A stretch of 64,000 nt of DNA. Source: Sipunculus nudus (Eukaryota; Annelida; Sipuncula; Golfingiida; Sipunculidae). Made by a program: the position numbers and the translations under genes. Under the pieces are notes generated by a model that worked only from the letters and a program-made list of their open reading frames with translations, was not told the origin of the DNA and ran no database searches. The stretch spans positions 47,414,079-47,478,078 of the forward strand of contig CM049309.1 of assembly GCA_026874595.1 (NCBI GenBank). Reading direction: 5' to 3'. Below, piece after piece: positions 35,001 through 46,382 of this stretch. Position 1 is the stretch's first letter. Each line of letters begins with the position of its first letter.

Positions 35001-35803
35001 TGCTGGTCAGAGGAACAACAATTCAACACAGACAGAACGGTCAATATAAAGAGTCAAATTATCAAACATTGAAAAAATTACATATTTAAGAGAAATGTGT
35101 ATAATATTACATTGTGATGATTTTGTGATGGCGACTAGTGTTAAATGAACGTCAATGATTTAGTGTTCATCCGGCACTACTTCAACATAAAACCATGCTA
35201 TTTAAACTCCGCGCAGGTAATGATTTTTTCATCAATGAAAGTTGGCATCTCAGGTGGCCTCACCGACAGGTTCAAATTTCTGTTTGATTCGGTCAAGAAA
35301 TGAAGAAGAACAAGCATTTTTTTGATGATTTTGAAAATGTTAACTTCAATTTGCCTGATTTAGGAAATTCAAAATTGTGTGTAAAACCCCTCACCTTGCT
35401 CCATCAGAAAAAAAACACCGAACATATTCAAGCAATAAAGAAGAAGCATTTTTATTTAATGTGGACTGACGGACAAAGAGTTTGCAGAGGACCAAAAGGC
35501 TTTTAGAATTGTTTTTAGAAATATACAAGAAAAGAGAAAAGATAGAAAAAGAGCACAGAACTTGCAACCGACACTGAAATTCGGTATGCTTATGATCGCA
35601 TAAACATTTAAATGACATTTAAATGACATGTTTTTATTTTTTGGCAGGGAGATTCCGGCGGTCCGATGGCTGTTAAGAGGGATGGAAGGTTCATTGTGGT
35701 TGGTCTAACGTCATGGGGTTACTCCTGTGCCTGGAAAACACCTGGTGTATACACACGGGTGTCTACCTACGTTGGCTGGATCAATAATAACATCGGCATT
35801 TAA
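27832..35803 (+). CDS. Secreted trypsin-like serine protease, copy 2 (6 exons)
   Basis: Proposed exons: 27832-27886, 30292-30395, 31481-31572, 32104-32363, 34567-34712, 35648-35803. This gives 813 nt and 270 aa, with the same phases as copy 1. Signal peptide 1-16. The propeptide has Cys21 and one extra residue and ends at Tyr38; the mature start is IVGG. Triad: His79, Asp128, Ser222; Asp216 at the base of the S1 pocket predicts Arg/Lys cleavage. Differences from copy 1 include a new NAS sequon at the start of exon 4. The 220-loop reads SWGYSCAWK, with Ser replacing the Gly usual at chymotrypsin position 219, which could alter substrate fit. Exon 1 lies 2.4 kb from exon 2 because a SINE and a MITE have entered intron 1. 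Function as a digestive or extracellular protease is inferred. Confidence 0.92.
27953..28186 (+). repeat. tRNA-derived SINE in intron 1 of copy 2
   Basis: GTCGAGGGGTTAAACGCTCG resembles an A-box region and GGGTTCGATCCCC is a strong B box (about 27999-28011). A body with GGTTTTCTCTGGGTTCTCCG follows. Copy 1 intron 1 lacks the segment while flanks GAAATCT and AATATC.TTCAG align, so it inserted after the duplication. The open frame on the opposite strand here is not a gene. Confidence 0.75.
28332..28374. repeat. (AT)n array
   Basis: A pure AT run abuts the 5' end of the MITE at 28376. Confidence 0.95.
28376..28559 (+). mobile_element. Pogo/Tc1-like MITE in intron 1 of copy 2
   Basis: A 184-bp element has inverted termini CAGCGAAACCTCGTTGTGTC and (complement) CCGTGAAACCTCGTTGTCAA. 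TA dinucleotides flank it on both sides (28374-28375, 28560-28561). Copy 1 intron 1 has no counterpart. This is the best-preserved member of the family in the window. Confidence 0.8.
29260..29395. repeat. CA/AT microsatellite patch with direct duplication
   Basis: GAATAGCCCACGCTA-CGC-CCGTCACA occurs twice (about 29235 and 29330), each followed by CA and AT runs. Short frames spanning it are products of the repeat. Confidence 0.6.
30605..30779 (-). repeat. tRNA-derived SINE in intron 2 of copy 2
   Basis: Paralogous to the insertion at 5440-5606. The minus strand shows GGTTAGGGCGCCGGTC and GTGGGTTCGCATCC. It is shared by both genes, hence older than the duplication. Confidence 0.6.
31397..31450. 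repeat. (AT)n array near exon 3
   Basis: A pure AT run ends 31 nt before exon 3. Copy 1 has only about 10 AT-rich bases here. Confidence 0.95.
31963..32039. repeat. (AT)n array near exon 4
   Basis: A long AT run with one CATA interruption lies 65 nt before exon 4. The matching site in copy 1 is (GT)n. Confidence 0.9.
33113..33550 (-). repeat. tRNA-derived SINE with 12-bp target duplication
   Basis: The minus strand starts with a tRNA-like head (GTGGCTCAGGGGTAGAGCGC as A box, GTGGGTTCGAATC as B box; right end about 33545). It ends in an A/T-rich tail at 33113-33130. Direct repeats AAACTCGAGTTT flank it at 33101-33112 and 33551-33562. Copy 1 has the single, empty site near 11019 (AAACTCGAGTG). 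A C-run lies at 33354-33367. Open frames inside it are not genes. Confidence 0.85.
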
Positions 35804-35831
35804 AAAGTTTAATTACAATGCCGAATATATG

Positions 35832-35837
35832 AATAAA
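35832..35837 (+). terminator. AATAAA polyadenylation signal, copy 2
   Basis: The signal lies 28 nt after the stop codon, in the same context as in copy 1. Confidence 0.8.
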
Positions 35838-36284
35838 CCTTTCAAAATTTTACTTTTTCTTGTATTTATTGAAGCTTGAATGTCTTTTTTGTGAGTTTCG
35901 CTTTGAAAAATAATGACTCTAGCTTTACAATATATCTCCATTTTTTCCCTTAGATATAATCTGACTACCTGTCAGACCACTAAAAAATAACAAAATTCTA
36001 GGGAACAAACATTTTGTGCGAGCGGGCAATTTTTTCTTTATATTTTACCGGTTTAGAAACATGACGTGGAATTTTGCCAAGAAACGCAAACATTCTTGTT
36101 GGATATGATCAATACTAAATTTAGTCAATTTCCATAAATGTAAGAATTTTTTTATGTCATTGCTAAAATTAGCAACATTACCGAGGACGCGTTAACCGTT
36201 TGCAAAAAAAGATCCATGTGGCCCAATAGAAATTTACCAGTATACAGTCTGATATGCCCTTAACAATTATTACATGTAATGAAT

Positions 36285-36286
36285 TT

Positions 36287-36348
<62 letters not shown>
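36285..36348. repeat. (AT)n array
   Basis: A long AT run abuts the MITE at 36350. Confidence 0.95.
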
Positions 36349-36349
<1 letters not shown>

Positions 36350-36352
<3 letters not shown>

Positions 36353-36524
36353 TGAAGACTCCTTGTGTCGAAGTCGAAGGGACCCTCAGAAAACTACGAC
36401 ACATCCGAGGTTCTACACAAGCGGGTTTTACTTGGTAATTATGTAATTACAGTTGTCCGGAATATCGAGTCTGTAACCTCGACATAAGCGGGGTATTCGA
36501 CTTAAGCGAGTTCGACACAACGAA
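36350..36524 (+). mobile_element. Pogo/Tc1-like MITE downstream of copy 2
   Basis: It starts CAGTGAAGACTCCTTGTGTC. The right end is cut at GACACAACGA and passes directly into Penelope-like sequence. It lies 547 nt after the stop codon, paralogous to 15381-15556. Confidence 0.7.
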
Positions 36525-36528
36525 AGTA

Positions 36529-38770
36529 AATATTGAGCGCTCTTGGCAACAACAACTGTTGACATTGAACGAACTAGTTTTGACTAGCCCACCAAAACAT
36601 CCCTCTGCCAAATCAAAAAGTTATCAGAAAACTCATTGAGAAAACGGAACACCTCTACAAATGTATGATATGGAAAGCGTACTTCTTTTTGAACCCAGAT
36701 GCCACACCTAATGGCGACAACATTGTGGATTTAATTCAATAAAGAAACCACCATGTAACTATGTACCTGAAACGTCGAACTAAGACTGTCGAAAATTATT
36801 GTAACAATAAGATTCCGTAAAGTAAAAAAAAAGAAATTAAAACGACTGAAGAACTCCTCGTATCCGCAGACAAAACCGACAACTTTTACAAAATAGAGGC
36901 TCCAGTGTCCATAGACCTACTGGAGAAGAACATTACAAAAACCTACTAAAAGGTGAGCCAGACAGTCATCCACTTTATCGAACAAGAACCAAAGCACATA
37001 ACAGAGAGATTAAAGCTAGATGATAGAATTAATAGAACAGCCAAACGAGAGGCATTCATAACACTGAAAGACCACAAACCAAATGTTGCCAATAATCCTA
37101 CATGCCGGCGCATACACCCATCTGATCCCGAGGTCGGAAAGATTAGCAAACAGCTATTAGACAAAATCAACAACAAATTCTTTGAACATTGAGGGATAAA
37201 TCAGTGGAAGAACACGGCAGCTGTACTATCATGGTTCAACAACATCACACAAAAGGAGTTATATTCCTTCATAACATTTGATGTTATAAAATTCTATCCA
37301 TCAATTACGGCCAACCTGCTGAATGCCACACTCGCCTTCGTCTCGAAATACATAGACATCACCCCAGAGAACGGAAATCTTCGTACATGCAAACTAAGCC
37401 AACCTATACCACTTTGAGGAACCATGGGGAAAAGGGCTACATCTATATTATTTGATGTCACAATGGCCAGTTAGTAACCTGTGGACTAGTCGCCACATTC
37501 CTATTGTGCGAAACACAAAAAGCACAACAATAATTTTGGCTAAAAAGAGACGATGGTCTTGGAGTTATAAAAGAATCCCCCCCTTCCCCACCAAATAAAA
37601 AACAAAACAAAAAATCGGTACCATTTTGAAGAGCCATAAACTGGGAATTGAAGCAAACTAGAAAATCGTCAACTTCCCCTTCGTCACATTAAATCTCTCG
37701 ACAGGAAAATACGCACCTTACAACAAGCTAAACAACACACCATTACATGTACATCGCAAATCCAACCACCCACCGAGAGTTATAAAGAACATCACAGATT
37801 CCATTAACAAGAGGCCAAGGGAAATATCATGTGATGAAGAATCTTTCACATAAGCAAACCCCCATACCAAGAAGCTCTACAAAAAAGTGGATACAAGTAC
37901 CAACTGACATTGACACCAAAACAGACAGACACAGCAGTCAAAAAAAAAAAAAAAACGACAGCGAATTATCATATGGTTCAATCCACAAAACAGTAAAAAT
38001 GTCGCCACCATGCAACATTGGCCGAAATTTCTTGAAAACGCTGTTCAATGGAATACCATCAAAATCAGCTACAGCTGCATGACCATCCTTAAACAGGACA
38101 TCGATGGACACAATAAAAATATCATCTACAAAAACAACAAAACATCACCAGCCAAAAAAATGCAACTGTAGAAATCCCGCAGACGGCCCTATACCGGACA
38201 ATGCATGCCTAACAGAGTCATTGATATATCAGACAACAATTTTAAGCAAACCAGACATACGTCGGCTCAACACAGAACCCCTTTAAACTAGATTGAATAA
38301 CTACAAAATCTCATTCAGGAATACAGCCAGAAAACAAAGCACATAACTAAATGAATATATCTGGGAACTAAAAGATACAACGTGCGCCTCTTCAAAACAT
38401 GGAAAATCCTCAAACGTGCAAAACCCTACTCTCCGGAAAGAAACAGATGTAATTTATGCATGCCTCTCGGTAAAAATACTTCATCATATGCCATCCCCAT
38501 CTCGTAATTCAAAACAAACGAGATGAACTTGACGCGGCATGTAAACACGCACATTAATTCCTACTGCTAATCAACAACACATTACAAGCGACAACGAACA
38601 GATCAGCAACGAAGCACAGTATTAATCTCGGGTTTCCTTGTACCCAGCATTCGGACCAGTGTCAAAACAAGATGCCGGCCCTCAACAAAGATGGAAGACA
38701 CTACACAGCTGACCATGACCCCAGTGATTATACACTAAACAAAATACCCCGCAACTGATATTCATTACGA
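36529..38770 (+). pseudogene. Penelope-like element with RT and GIY-YIG remnants (copy 2)
   Basis: Broken frames in order: an N-terminal block (RLKLDDRINRTAKREAFI near 37010), the RT core [12 protein letters not shown] near 37272, and a C-terminal block [11 protein letters not shown] near 37820. A zinc-binding linker CNCRNPAD...CLTESLIYQTT follows at 38162-38245. A tail (LNEYIWELKD near 38350, then KILKRAKPYSPERNRCNLC) fits the end of a GIY-YIG endonuclease. This RT-linker-GIY-YIG order identifies a Penelope-like element. Stops and a deletion near 38035 show it is dead, but it is longer than the copy at 16042. Confidence 0.78.
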
Positions 38771-38878
38771 GCACTATTAGGGTACAACATCTAAAGAGTA
38801 CCACATGGTGTGAAATGCCTTAAGAAAACCTGGTTTAGTTCTTTCCATACAATATATATACACACACCCACATACATA

Positions 38879-39048
38879 GTGAAACCTCGACATTACGACC
38901 ACCAACGTAACCTCGATAGAGATGTCGCATTTTCGAGGTGGTCGTCCACGCGTGGTCTGATATTTTGAGCAAAAGAGATTTGGGACCATGAAAAGGTGGT
39001 TGTTATTTTGGGGTGGTCGCTGATCTGGGGTGGTTGTTAGGCGAGGGT

Positions 39049-39050
<2 letters not shown>
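38879..39050 (+). mobile_element. Second MITE type with CGACATTACGACC terminus
   Basis: It starts AGTGAAACCTCGACATTACG and continues with GGTGGTCG-type repeats that could fold back. It ends GGTTGTTAGGCGAGGGTTATA. The terminus resembles the CAGTGAAACCTCG family but the body differs. Confidence 0.5.
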
Positions 39051-39114
<64 letters not shown>

Positions 39115-39132
39115 GAGAGAGAGAGAGAGACC
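39051..39132. repeat. (AT)n followed by (GA)n
   Basis: An AT run to about 39109 is followed by GAGAGAGAGAGAGAG. A minus-strand frame through it is spurious. Confidence 0.95.
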
Positions 39133-39205
39133 AAGGAAAAAAGAGAAAATATATTCATTAAATTGTTATAAATCAAAAATAAATATAGTGCAAAAAAAAC
39201 AATAC

Positions 39206-39621
39206 CAGTGATGTAGTGGAGTCCACACCATACGAGGTAGTCCGAGTCCAGGTCCGACTCCAATTCAAATATCCTTAAAGAGCAATTTAAATGGAAGTTT
39301 CTGATTATCATGCACATTTTTAAGTTGCAGTTCACATATGCTTTTACTATAATGCTGGTAAATTACATAGCTCCGGATACTTTGTAAATGATATACAGTG
39401 ATATATAGTGTTATTATTTTGTAATTTTCTGTCAGTAATTCGCACATGCATGCATATACATAAATCTGTATGATATGTGACATTGTTTATTTTTCTATCG
39501 GAGTGGAGATTGAATCGGCCTGATTTTTCGATTCTTTACCTCCTAGTCCAGGAACCTCAAGTTTGGGTCCAAGTCCCTTAAAATGTCCACTCTAAGTTCA
39601 GAATTGAGTCCTCTATCACTG
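39206..39621. mobile_element. hAT-like MITE with perfect 8-bp target duplication
   Basis: A 416-bp non-coding element starts CAGTGATGTAGTGGAGTCC and ends GAGTCCTCTATCACTG, so the termini are inverted. AACAATAC is duplicated exactly at 39198-39205 and 39622-39629. An 8-bp duplication with CAGTG termini is typical of hAT transposons. The body has GAGTCC-type hexamers near both ends and no transposase. Confidence 0.85.
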
Positions 39622-39629
39622 AACAATAC

Positions 39630-41919
39630 ACTGGACCGCATTTAACAAACAGGACAAATGACCTTGACAGATCAATGACAACCGACAGTTTGTCACGGAA
39701 AACATTTGACAACCCTATTGACTAACCCTATGGGGTTGTCAAATAGATATTTTGACAACCTGGATACATGCACCAATTTACGACCCTAAAGTTTTCATTT
39801 CGACATTCCTGTGTTTTCAGTGCACACTCGCCCCGAAGTAGGGGTGCAGTAGCATGTTGACTGAGATTTCGACCAATTTAGTTACCTGTTTCTTGTTTCC
39901 CTTGACTTCAAACAAATAAAGTAGTGCTATTTCTTTAGGTACCTCAACGATTCACTCTGCTGTTTTAAACATGTAATCCCAAAGACTTAACTATAGGTTT
40001 CTGTCGTTATCATAAGTTTGGTTCTGTTGATTTATATGCGTTCATTCATAAATGTTTGCGTGTGTGTTTGTTAAAAAGATAACTCGCGCAGTCATGAATG
40101 GGATCTCATGTTATTTTCAGGGTATTTAAGGTATGGGCCAATGGAGAATCCAGGATATCATCAAGTAATATTTACAAATGTACAGTCACTTATGCAAAGA
40201 ACCTGAGAATAATTGAATAATTGAATGATGGAGGCTTGCGTTCATTAAATGAAGATCTCTAGTTTATTATATATATATTTTAGTCGGGCCACATGTTCTT
40301 GAAGCCTTTGGATCTAGGTTCTGATCCCGAATTATCACATTTTATAAAGTTCAATTAAAAAAATCACATTTCTATTAAAAATGAGTGAATACTGAATCAT
40401 GTTATATTCATTTGTATCCCTTTACTTGAACAATCTCTCCATTGTTCATGTTCTCATTTCAACATGTGTGACCTAATTTTGCCATGTTTTGTATACCAAG
40501 TCTGATTCATTTATAAAACGCAAAAGGTTATTGATATATCGTGATAACCTGATAAACAGATTTTCTTCGTCATTAATGTCAGTGCTAGAATATGCTTACT
40601 AAAACAAAACTTTACTGGCAGTGGAAATAGACCATATAAGCGAATATTTACTTCACGCATATGTGAATTATGATTTTAGTTTTTGCCTGATTATCAGCTT
40701 GTTTCAGACACCGGGACAGACGTTTTTTTTTCTTAAACATCTTTTTGTTAAATTTGGAGACATGGTCATTTCAGACAAGAAGCTATGTGTTGAATTTAGC
40801 AGAAGATCATAGTCCCAATTAAATTTGCATCTTCGTCCGTGCGGAATCAAACATAACTGTCCAAGTGCGAGTCCAGATTACTCTGTCCGAGTCCAAGTCC
40901 GAGTCCTTGCGGTTCGTCAAGCTCCTTCGATTCTACATCATCTGCGGTCATAGTCCAAGTCCGAATCAAATAAAAATCTTCTTATAATAGAAATTTAAAA
41001 TGAAAATGTTAGATTATTATGTTAGATAGTATACACACGGTTTTTACTTGACTGTTTAATTAGATCTAATTCCCGAGGCAGAGCTTAACCTTTGTATAAA
41101 GTCGTTTTTGTTATCATCTGTACCTCGAGTCCGAGTACAAGTCCGAGTCTATGACCCTCGAGTCGAAGTCCCGAAAAAATGGACTCGAGTTAAAGTGCTT
41201 AAACGAGTACTCAATCACAGCTGTCAACCGGGGCGAGCGCGCGGCCTTTGGATGGATTATTTCAATAATTTAGGCAAGTCGTTCTCATGATAATAAAAGG
41301 ATGATCAAATTGATACAGATCATTGAATATCTGGCAACTTCCTTATTTCTCTTTAGTTTAGTGAATTATAATAATTAATATATTATGTGACTCATTTCAT
41401 CATTTTCTTACGGATCGCAGTGGAAGCTGATGTTGCTATTGGTGTCACCATTTTCTCTAAGATCGTTGTGTTTATTAGGAAATGTTCCTTTCATACGGAC
41501 GGCAGGTGTATGATTTTTAGTGTGCTTTCCTGAAGCTACACGAGCCTGACAGAAGTGCATAGGCTTTCGACTTCAGTTCTGTTTTTAGAGGGAAGCCCAA
41601 CACCTCATGTCCTTGACTTTAAAATATAGAAGGTAATATACCCACAACTCTACCCGTCCTGCATAAGGTTAAAGGATGAAAAGTTGTCTTTTTTATAGTT
41701 TATATACACTTTTAAATATTCTATATCTCTACCTCAGGAGAGGGGAGGAGGGGTACTATTATAATGGTCCATGTGCATCCTTCCTTTCGGTTTTTACATG
41801 CGTTCGCCCGTCCGTCATGCATTACTCTGTGTTGTACAGGGTTACACGTTTCTCTTCGACCCGAAACGGTCCACCTTTCCGCGGATGAATGACATAACAT
41901 GAAAATTTGAGTTTTCACA
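39630..41919. other. Intergenic spacer with scattered GAGTCC-hexamer patches
   Basis: No gene is recognised. GTCCGAGTCC-rich patches at 40858-40965 and 41125-41210 look like eroded relatives of the hAT-like MITE; the second ends ACTCAATCAC. The remainder is AT-rich single-copy-like sequence. Confidence 0.45.
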
Positions 41920-41934
41920 CACTCTAAAAACTGA

Positions 41935-42640
41935 GGACATGTTTCACGTTTCTATTTAAAACACCATTCTGTCCAATTTTTCGAAACCTGTTTCCAGCAT
42001 GTTTCATGACTCACTGATGTCTTAACTGCAAAAACATGGTTTTAATCCTCTTGAAACATGTTTATATATAAAACATGTTTCACACACAGAGAAAATTTCA
42101 TGGACAGTAAGATAAAACATGTCTCTGTGTTACATGGTTTTATATGAAATATGTCGCATATAAGACATGTCTTAAGACATGTCTCATTTTAAATAAAACG
42201 TAACTATTTAAAACGTTTGTTTAGCCTAAAACATGTAGTTGTCCCATTTTTCGAAACATGTTTTCTCCTAAGAAACATGTTTTAAACTTAGAGTTAAACA
42301 TGTCTCAGTGTTACATGTCTTTATATAAAATATGCCACATATAAGACATGTTTTAAGACATGTTTCACTTTTATAAAACATGTAACTATTCAAAACGTCT
42401 GTTCAGCCTAAAACGTGTATTTGTCCCATTTATCGAAACATGTGTTTTCCAAAGAAACATGTTTTTAACTTAGAGTAAATCATGTCACTGTGTTTTTATG
42501 TTTTTATATGAAATATGTTTAAAAATAAAATTTCGTTTTCCTAGAAAAAATTACATTTGCCCATCGAAGGCATATTTGCATTTTAATCATGTCTCAAAAA
42601 TGTCTACAAAATAAAACATGTTTTGAAAAATATTTAAAGT
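41935..42640. repeat. Left subterminal array of AAACATGTTT motifs, about 181-bp units
   Basis: The phrase AAACATGTCTC-GTGTTACATG recurs at 42116, 42296 and (degraded) 42478, spacing about 181 bp. Many ACATGT palindromes lie within. GCCTAAAACATGTAGTTGTC and GCCTAAAACGTGTATTTGTC mark equivalent points of successive units. Confidence 0.75.
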
Positions 42641-43499
42641 CGCTGAAAATGTTCTTTGTTGTTGTTTTTTTTGTCGTTTTATGTCCACTGCAACCATCAT
42701 GAAAATCTGACGAGGTGCTTCTGATGAAAGATAACATTTATTCCTTAGACAATGCTTTCTAATTTGGAGGATGCACTGAACAGGAAACGTTTCCAGTATG
42801 GGTTATCAGTTATAGGTTATTATATAAAGCTACCAGGAACCTTCATTAATTGCTTGTCTCCTTAAATTTTCCAGATCAAATACATTACAGCCAGGTGCTG
42901 AAGACGAAATCTTATCTATCATAATAATAGAAACATATATCAAAACAGAATTACTTACTGTGGGTATAAAAACATATTAAAGTGTTTTAAAATACCATGT
43001 ATAAGTCTAAGACTCATAACTGGTCCCATATCATTATAAAAGGCAGGAACTCTTATCTCAAAAGATGTAAAAAGAATATTTTATATATCAGTATATTTAA
43101 AATGGGCAATGCTGATAGGCTGATAGTCCGATGGCAGTTCATGGCTTCAACAAAATTTTCGTTAGTTTAAAAATGCTTGGCATAAAATGTGGAATACATA
43201 ATGCAGACCTATATCAGAAATGGCTATGTATATTATATTTGAAATACACAGTTTTCTGTAAGTGTTCTTTTACAATAGATGCAGTCATGCACATTAACAG
43301 CAATAAGATAAGGTTCATTTAGTATCTACTTAAATATCTGTTGTCTGCATGTATTCATTTATCATATCAATACTGAAAGTACCAGTACTAATACAATTTT
43401 GTCTTCTCCATAGCTGTATACACAAATATTATTAACTATGAATTACAATAATAATTAAACCTAGCAAACCTAATCTGATCTTCTGCACAATAATTACAA
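42641..43499. other. AT-rich interior, nothing recognised
   Basis: No exon, repeat boundary or RNA gene could be supported. A 63-codon frame at 43131 has no familiar motif. Confidence 0.4.
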
Positions 43500-44330
43500 G
43501 GAACTTGTGGGTCATGGCGCTCAGCTGGAATTGGTAACGAGAAAATTTGTATAAAATTCTAGTAAATGGAAATGAGGCAGTATTTTATTTTTTATTAATA
43601 TTTTAAAAATGTTCAGCATATAAATATACACATAATATGCTCTTCCGAGTTGTATTACTTACACATTTGGCGTGTTTGGTGTGGACTTTACAATTTTATG
43701 GACAACCTGAAGGATGCTTGAGCGTCTTATTATTACATATTTGTATAATTAAAGATTTCATATTCTGACTGTAACATGCATGTAACAAATAACCACTTGG
43801 ACTGTGTGAAACCCTTTTAAATATACAATAAGGAAGAAAGTGGAGGTGACCTACATTATAATAATACACATTTAATTTAATAATTGCAAAAAGGAAAAAA
43901 AATTGGTGATGAAAGAATCCATTTGATTAAGAAAAAATCTTAATTATTATTTCTAGAAACTGGTTTAACATACTGCCAGTTTAGCTAAAAATGAAATTAT
44001 ATGAACATTTACTCAATATACCTGACTGCAAGCACCAGTGTTATGCTCAATAATGCCAAGCCAGCCTAAGAGATTTGAATGAAATGCTATAATGTATACA
44101 CCAATTCGCAAGTTTTATTTCAATATTTTATTTCAGAAATTTAATTTAATTTTAAAAAATCAACTAAGTTGACAATTCAAGAGAAAACAGATTCAAAACA
44201 TTTAAATAATGGCTAAAAGTAGCTGCTCTCATAGCTTTAATATATAATAAATAAGTTTAAACCTATTACAATTTACAACTGAAAATTTAAAATACAGCTT
44301 GCATTTAATTTTAAACACCTAAAAGCCAAA
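43500..44330 (+). repeat. Dispersed AT-rich repeat, diverged copy c
   Basis: GGGTCATGGCGCTCAGCTG, ATAAGGAAGAAAGTGGAG, AATAATACACATTTAATTTA and a TTTAATATATAAT-type end appear in the same order as in 1755-2400 and 24270-24900. Confidence 0.6.
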
Positions 44331-44729
44331 GAGTCTTAGTCAGCGAGCTAAAACTCTAAAAGTTGAATAATTATTTGATAAAAACCTGTTAAAAAGTTGC
44401 TCTTGAATTTTCTAATAGCCATAAGAACATTTAAGTGTATCAATTTTTTCTTAACATTAAATATCTTTCTTCTTATAAAAGAAAACTTGAAACATGCATT
44501 ACATTTTACGAGTGTTAATTTTTTTATATGAAGTATATTCCTTTTAGATATTTTTTTTATGTTGGACAGTTTTCTACAATCTAACCAAACACATCCTGAA
44601 GCAGAAAACAACTTAGGTTTACTAGCATGAAAAAACTGTAAATTAAATGTCCCAATACTATAAATTTTTGCATGCACTGTGTGTAACAACTGCAAGTATC
44701 GCAATTATATAAAACTGACTGTATAATAT

Positions 44730-44976
44730 TTATATGTTTAATAAGGCAGTAACACTGATCTCAGACCATGAATGAGCATTTACATAATTCAGACATGCCA
44801 ATATATTTACTTTCACTGTTTCTGGCTTCAGTCTGACTACAGCCAATTTTTTACAGCCAAAGGCTGGCATCAACAAAGTCTCCCATGACTGAAGATTTCT
44901 CAGCAATTCAGCATAGTTGAGAGGCACATCAGCTGCTATTCTGATAAGTGTATCAAAAGAATCTATCAGAGCAATA
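44730..44976 (-). CDS. Orphan terminal-exon-like reading frame
   Basis: On the minus strand, TGCTTTCAG (a good splice acceptor) is followed by 81 open codons and a TAA stop. Composition looks like real protein: SFDTLIRIAADVPLNYAELL near the start, SWETLLMPAFGCKKLAVVRL in the middle. It has no family I recognise. It lies inside the candidate giant element, so it may be the last exon of a transposon protein or of a trapped host gene. A further 118-codon minus frame at 44348-44704 is less protein-like. Confidence 0.35.
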
Positions 44977-45429
44977 CTGAAAGCACCCTAATTAAATATC
45001 TAATATTTTCATAATACCGAATCCTTGGTTTGTATCACTTTAATATAAATTTGAAATTAGAATCCTAAAACAAGGCCTCCATCTGTGAATATTTGAAGCT
45101 TTACAAGGTAACATTTATGCAATCAATCATGACAATTAAATACTACAAATTACACATTTGCCAAATATAGCCTGTACCATCACATTTGGAACTTTAACAT
45201 AAATACAAGTTTGGTGCAAATGAAGCCTCATACAAATAATGAATTACATGATAAATCAGCCAGATTGTACAAGAATAAGTAACTGCTGTATGTTCACAGT
45301 GATTCATCAAACATTTCTAAGAGTTGGAAAAATCCAATTATCATAAAAAAGAGTGAAACATTTTATATATGTGAATAGTAAAACTCTTGAAAGATTTCTT
45401 AGAAAATATGTAGAATACTAAGGATGTAA

Positions 45430-45770
45430 CAAAAGATTCAAATACTAAATTATTTTAATGCAGCCACAAACTGTGGAAGAAGTTGACTTGTCCTTATTGG
45501 GCACTTTATTTTCAAGACACTTTTCCCGAAGTGAGTTAAGAAGTTGCATGTATTGTGCTGGGTTAGTTATATCAAGAATAGAGTGCGAAGTAGGTACGAG
45601 GTTTTCCATATTGAACCATTCTCAAATAAACATATCTTCATCGATTTACTCAAAATAGCACCTGACCTCACTTCTCCATTGACTATGATAAAACAGGTGT
45701 TGGTTCTGTACCCTCTTGTGTACAAAATGAATCTTCTTTGACATCTTTCTGAAAAAGGTGTAGCAATTTA
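45430..45770 (-). other. Possible second exon region, unresolved
   Basis: On the minus strand a CCTTTTTCAG acceptor-like site near 45755 is followed by an open frame of about 58 codons (RRFILYTRGYRTNTCFIIV...). An overlapping frame begins MENLVPTSHSILDITN near 45610. Both read somewhat like protein, but no single consistent exon could be chosen. Confidence 0.25.
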
Positions 45771-46382
45771 TCAGTAGCTAAATTGTGTTATTTCCATAGT
45801 CAGTTTGGAAAAAAGATGAAATAGGATTAACTATCAGCAACACAGCTGACAGTTCTTAAACATGCATGCAGCTGCATGGAATGCACTGACATCAGCTAGA
45901 TACAAACCACCAAAAAAGAATTTATAACAGTTATATATATTATAAAATGAAAAAGTCCACTTCTTACATTTTATTCAAATACTGTTTACACCTGGTAACA
46001 TAATGATGATATATAAGAATAAGGCCTCTAAAAGTTAAACCTCTTTAATGGAATAATATGAATGCTTACAACAATTGAATCAAAGACCCCTAAGGAATTT
46101 AAAGCTGCTGGTTACCAAAATATGTTGAATGCATATGTCATTTAATAATTCAGTGGCATTGACAATAACAAAATAAAACATCACATGTACGTTATATTTA
46201 ATCAAGGATTAAAAATATATTACCTGCAAATATGTTCAACTAGAAAACTTCAACTATTACCAAAAATTATAAAAGAGGGAAAAAATTGCATACTTGTGTA
46301 ATAATAAAAAAATCAGATAAAGTGAAGCAAGAATTACTAAATTAAATATTCATTCTCTCCCCAAAGACACTCCAGGGTAAAC

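Noticed and set aside
41676-41918. Overlapping frames on both strands near 41.7 kb
   Set aside because: Neither has a recognisable motif, signal peptide or splice context. The sequence looks like an ordinary spacer.
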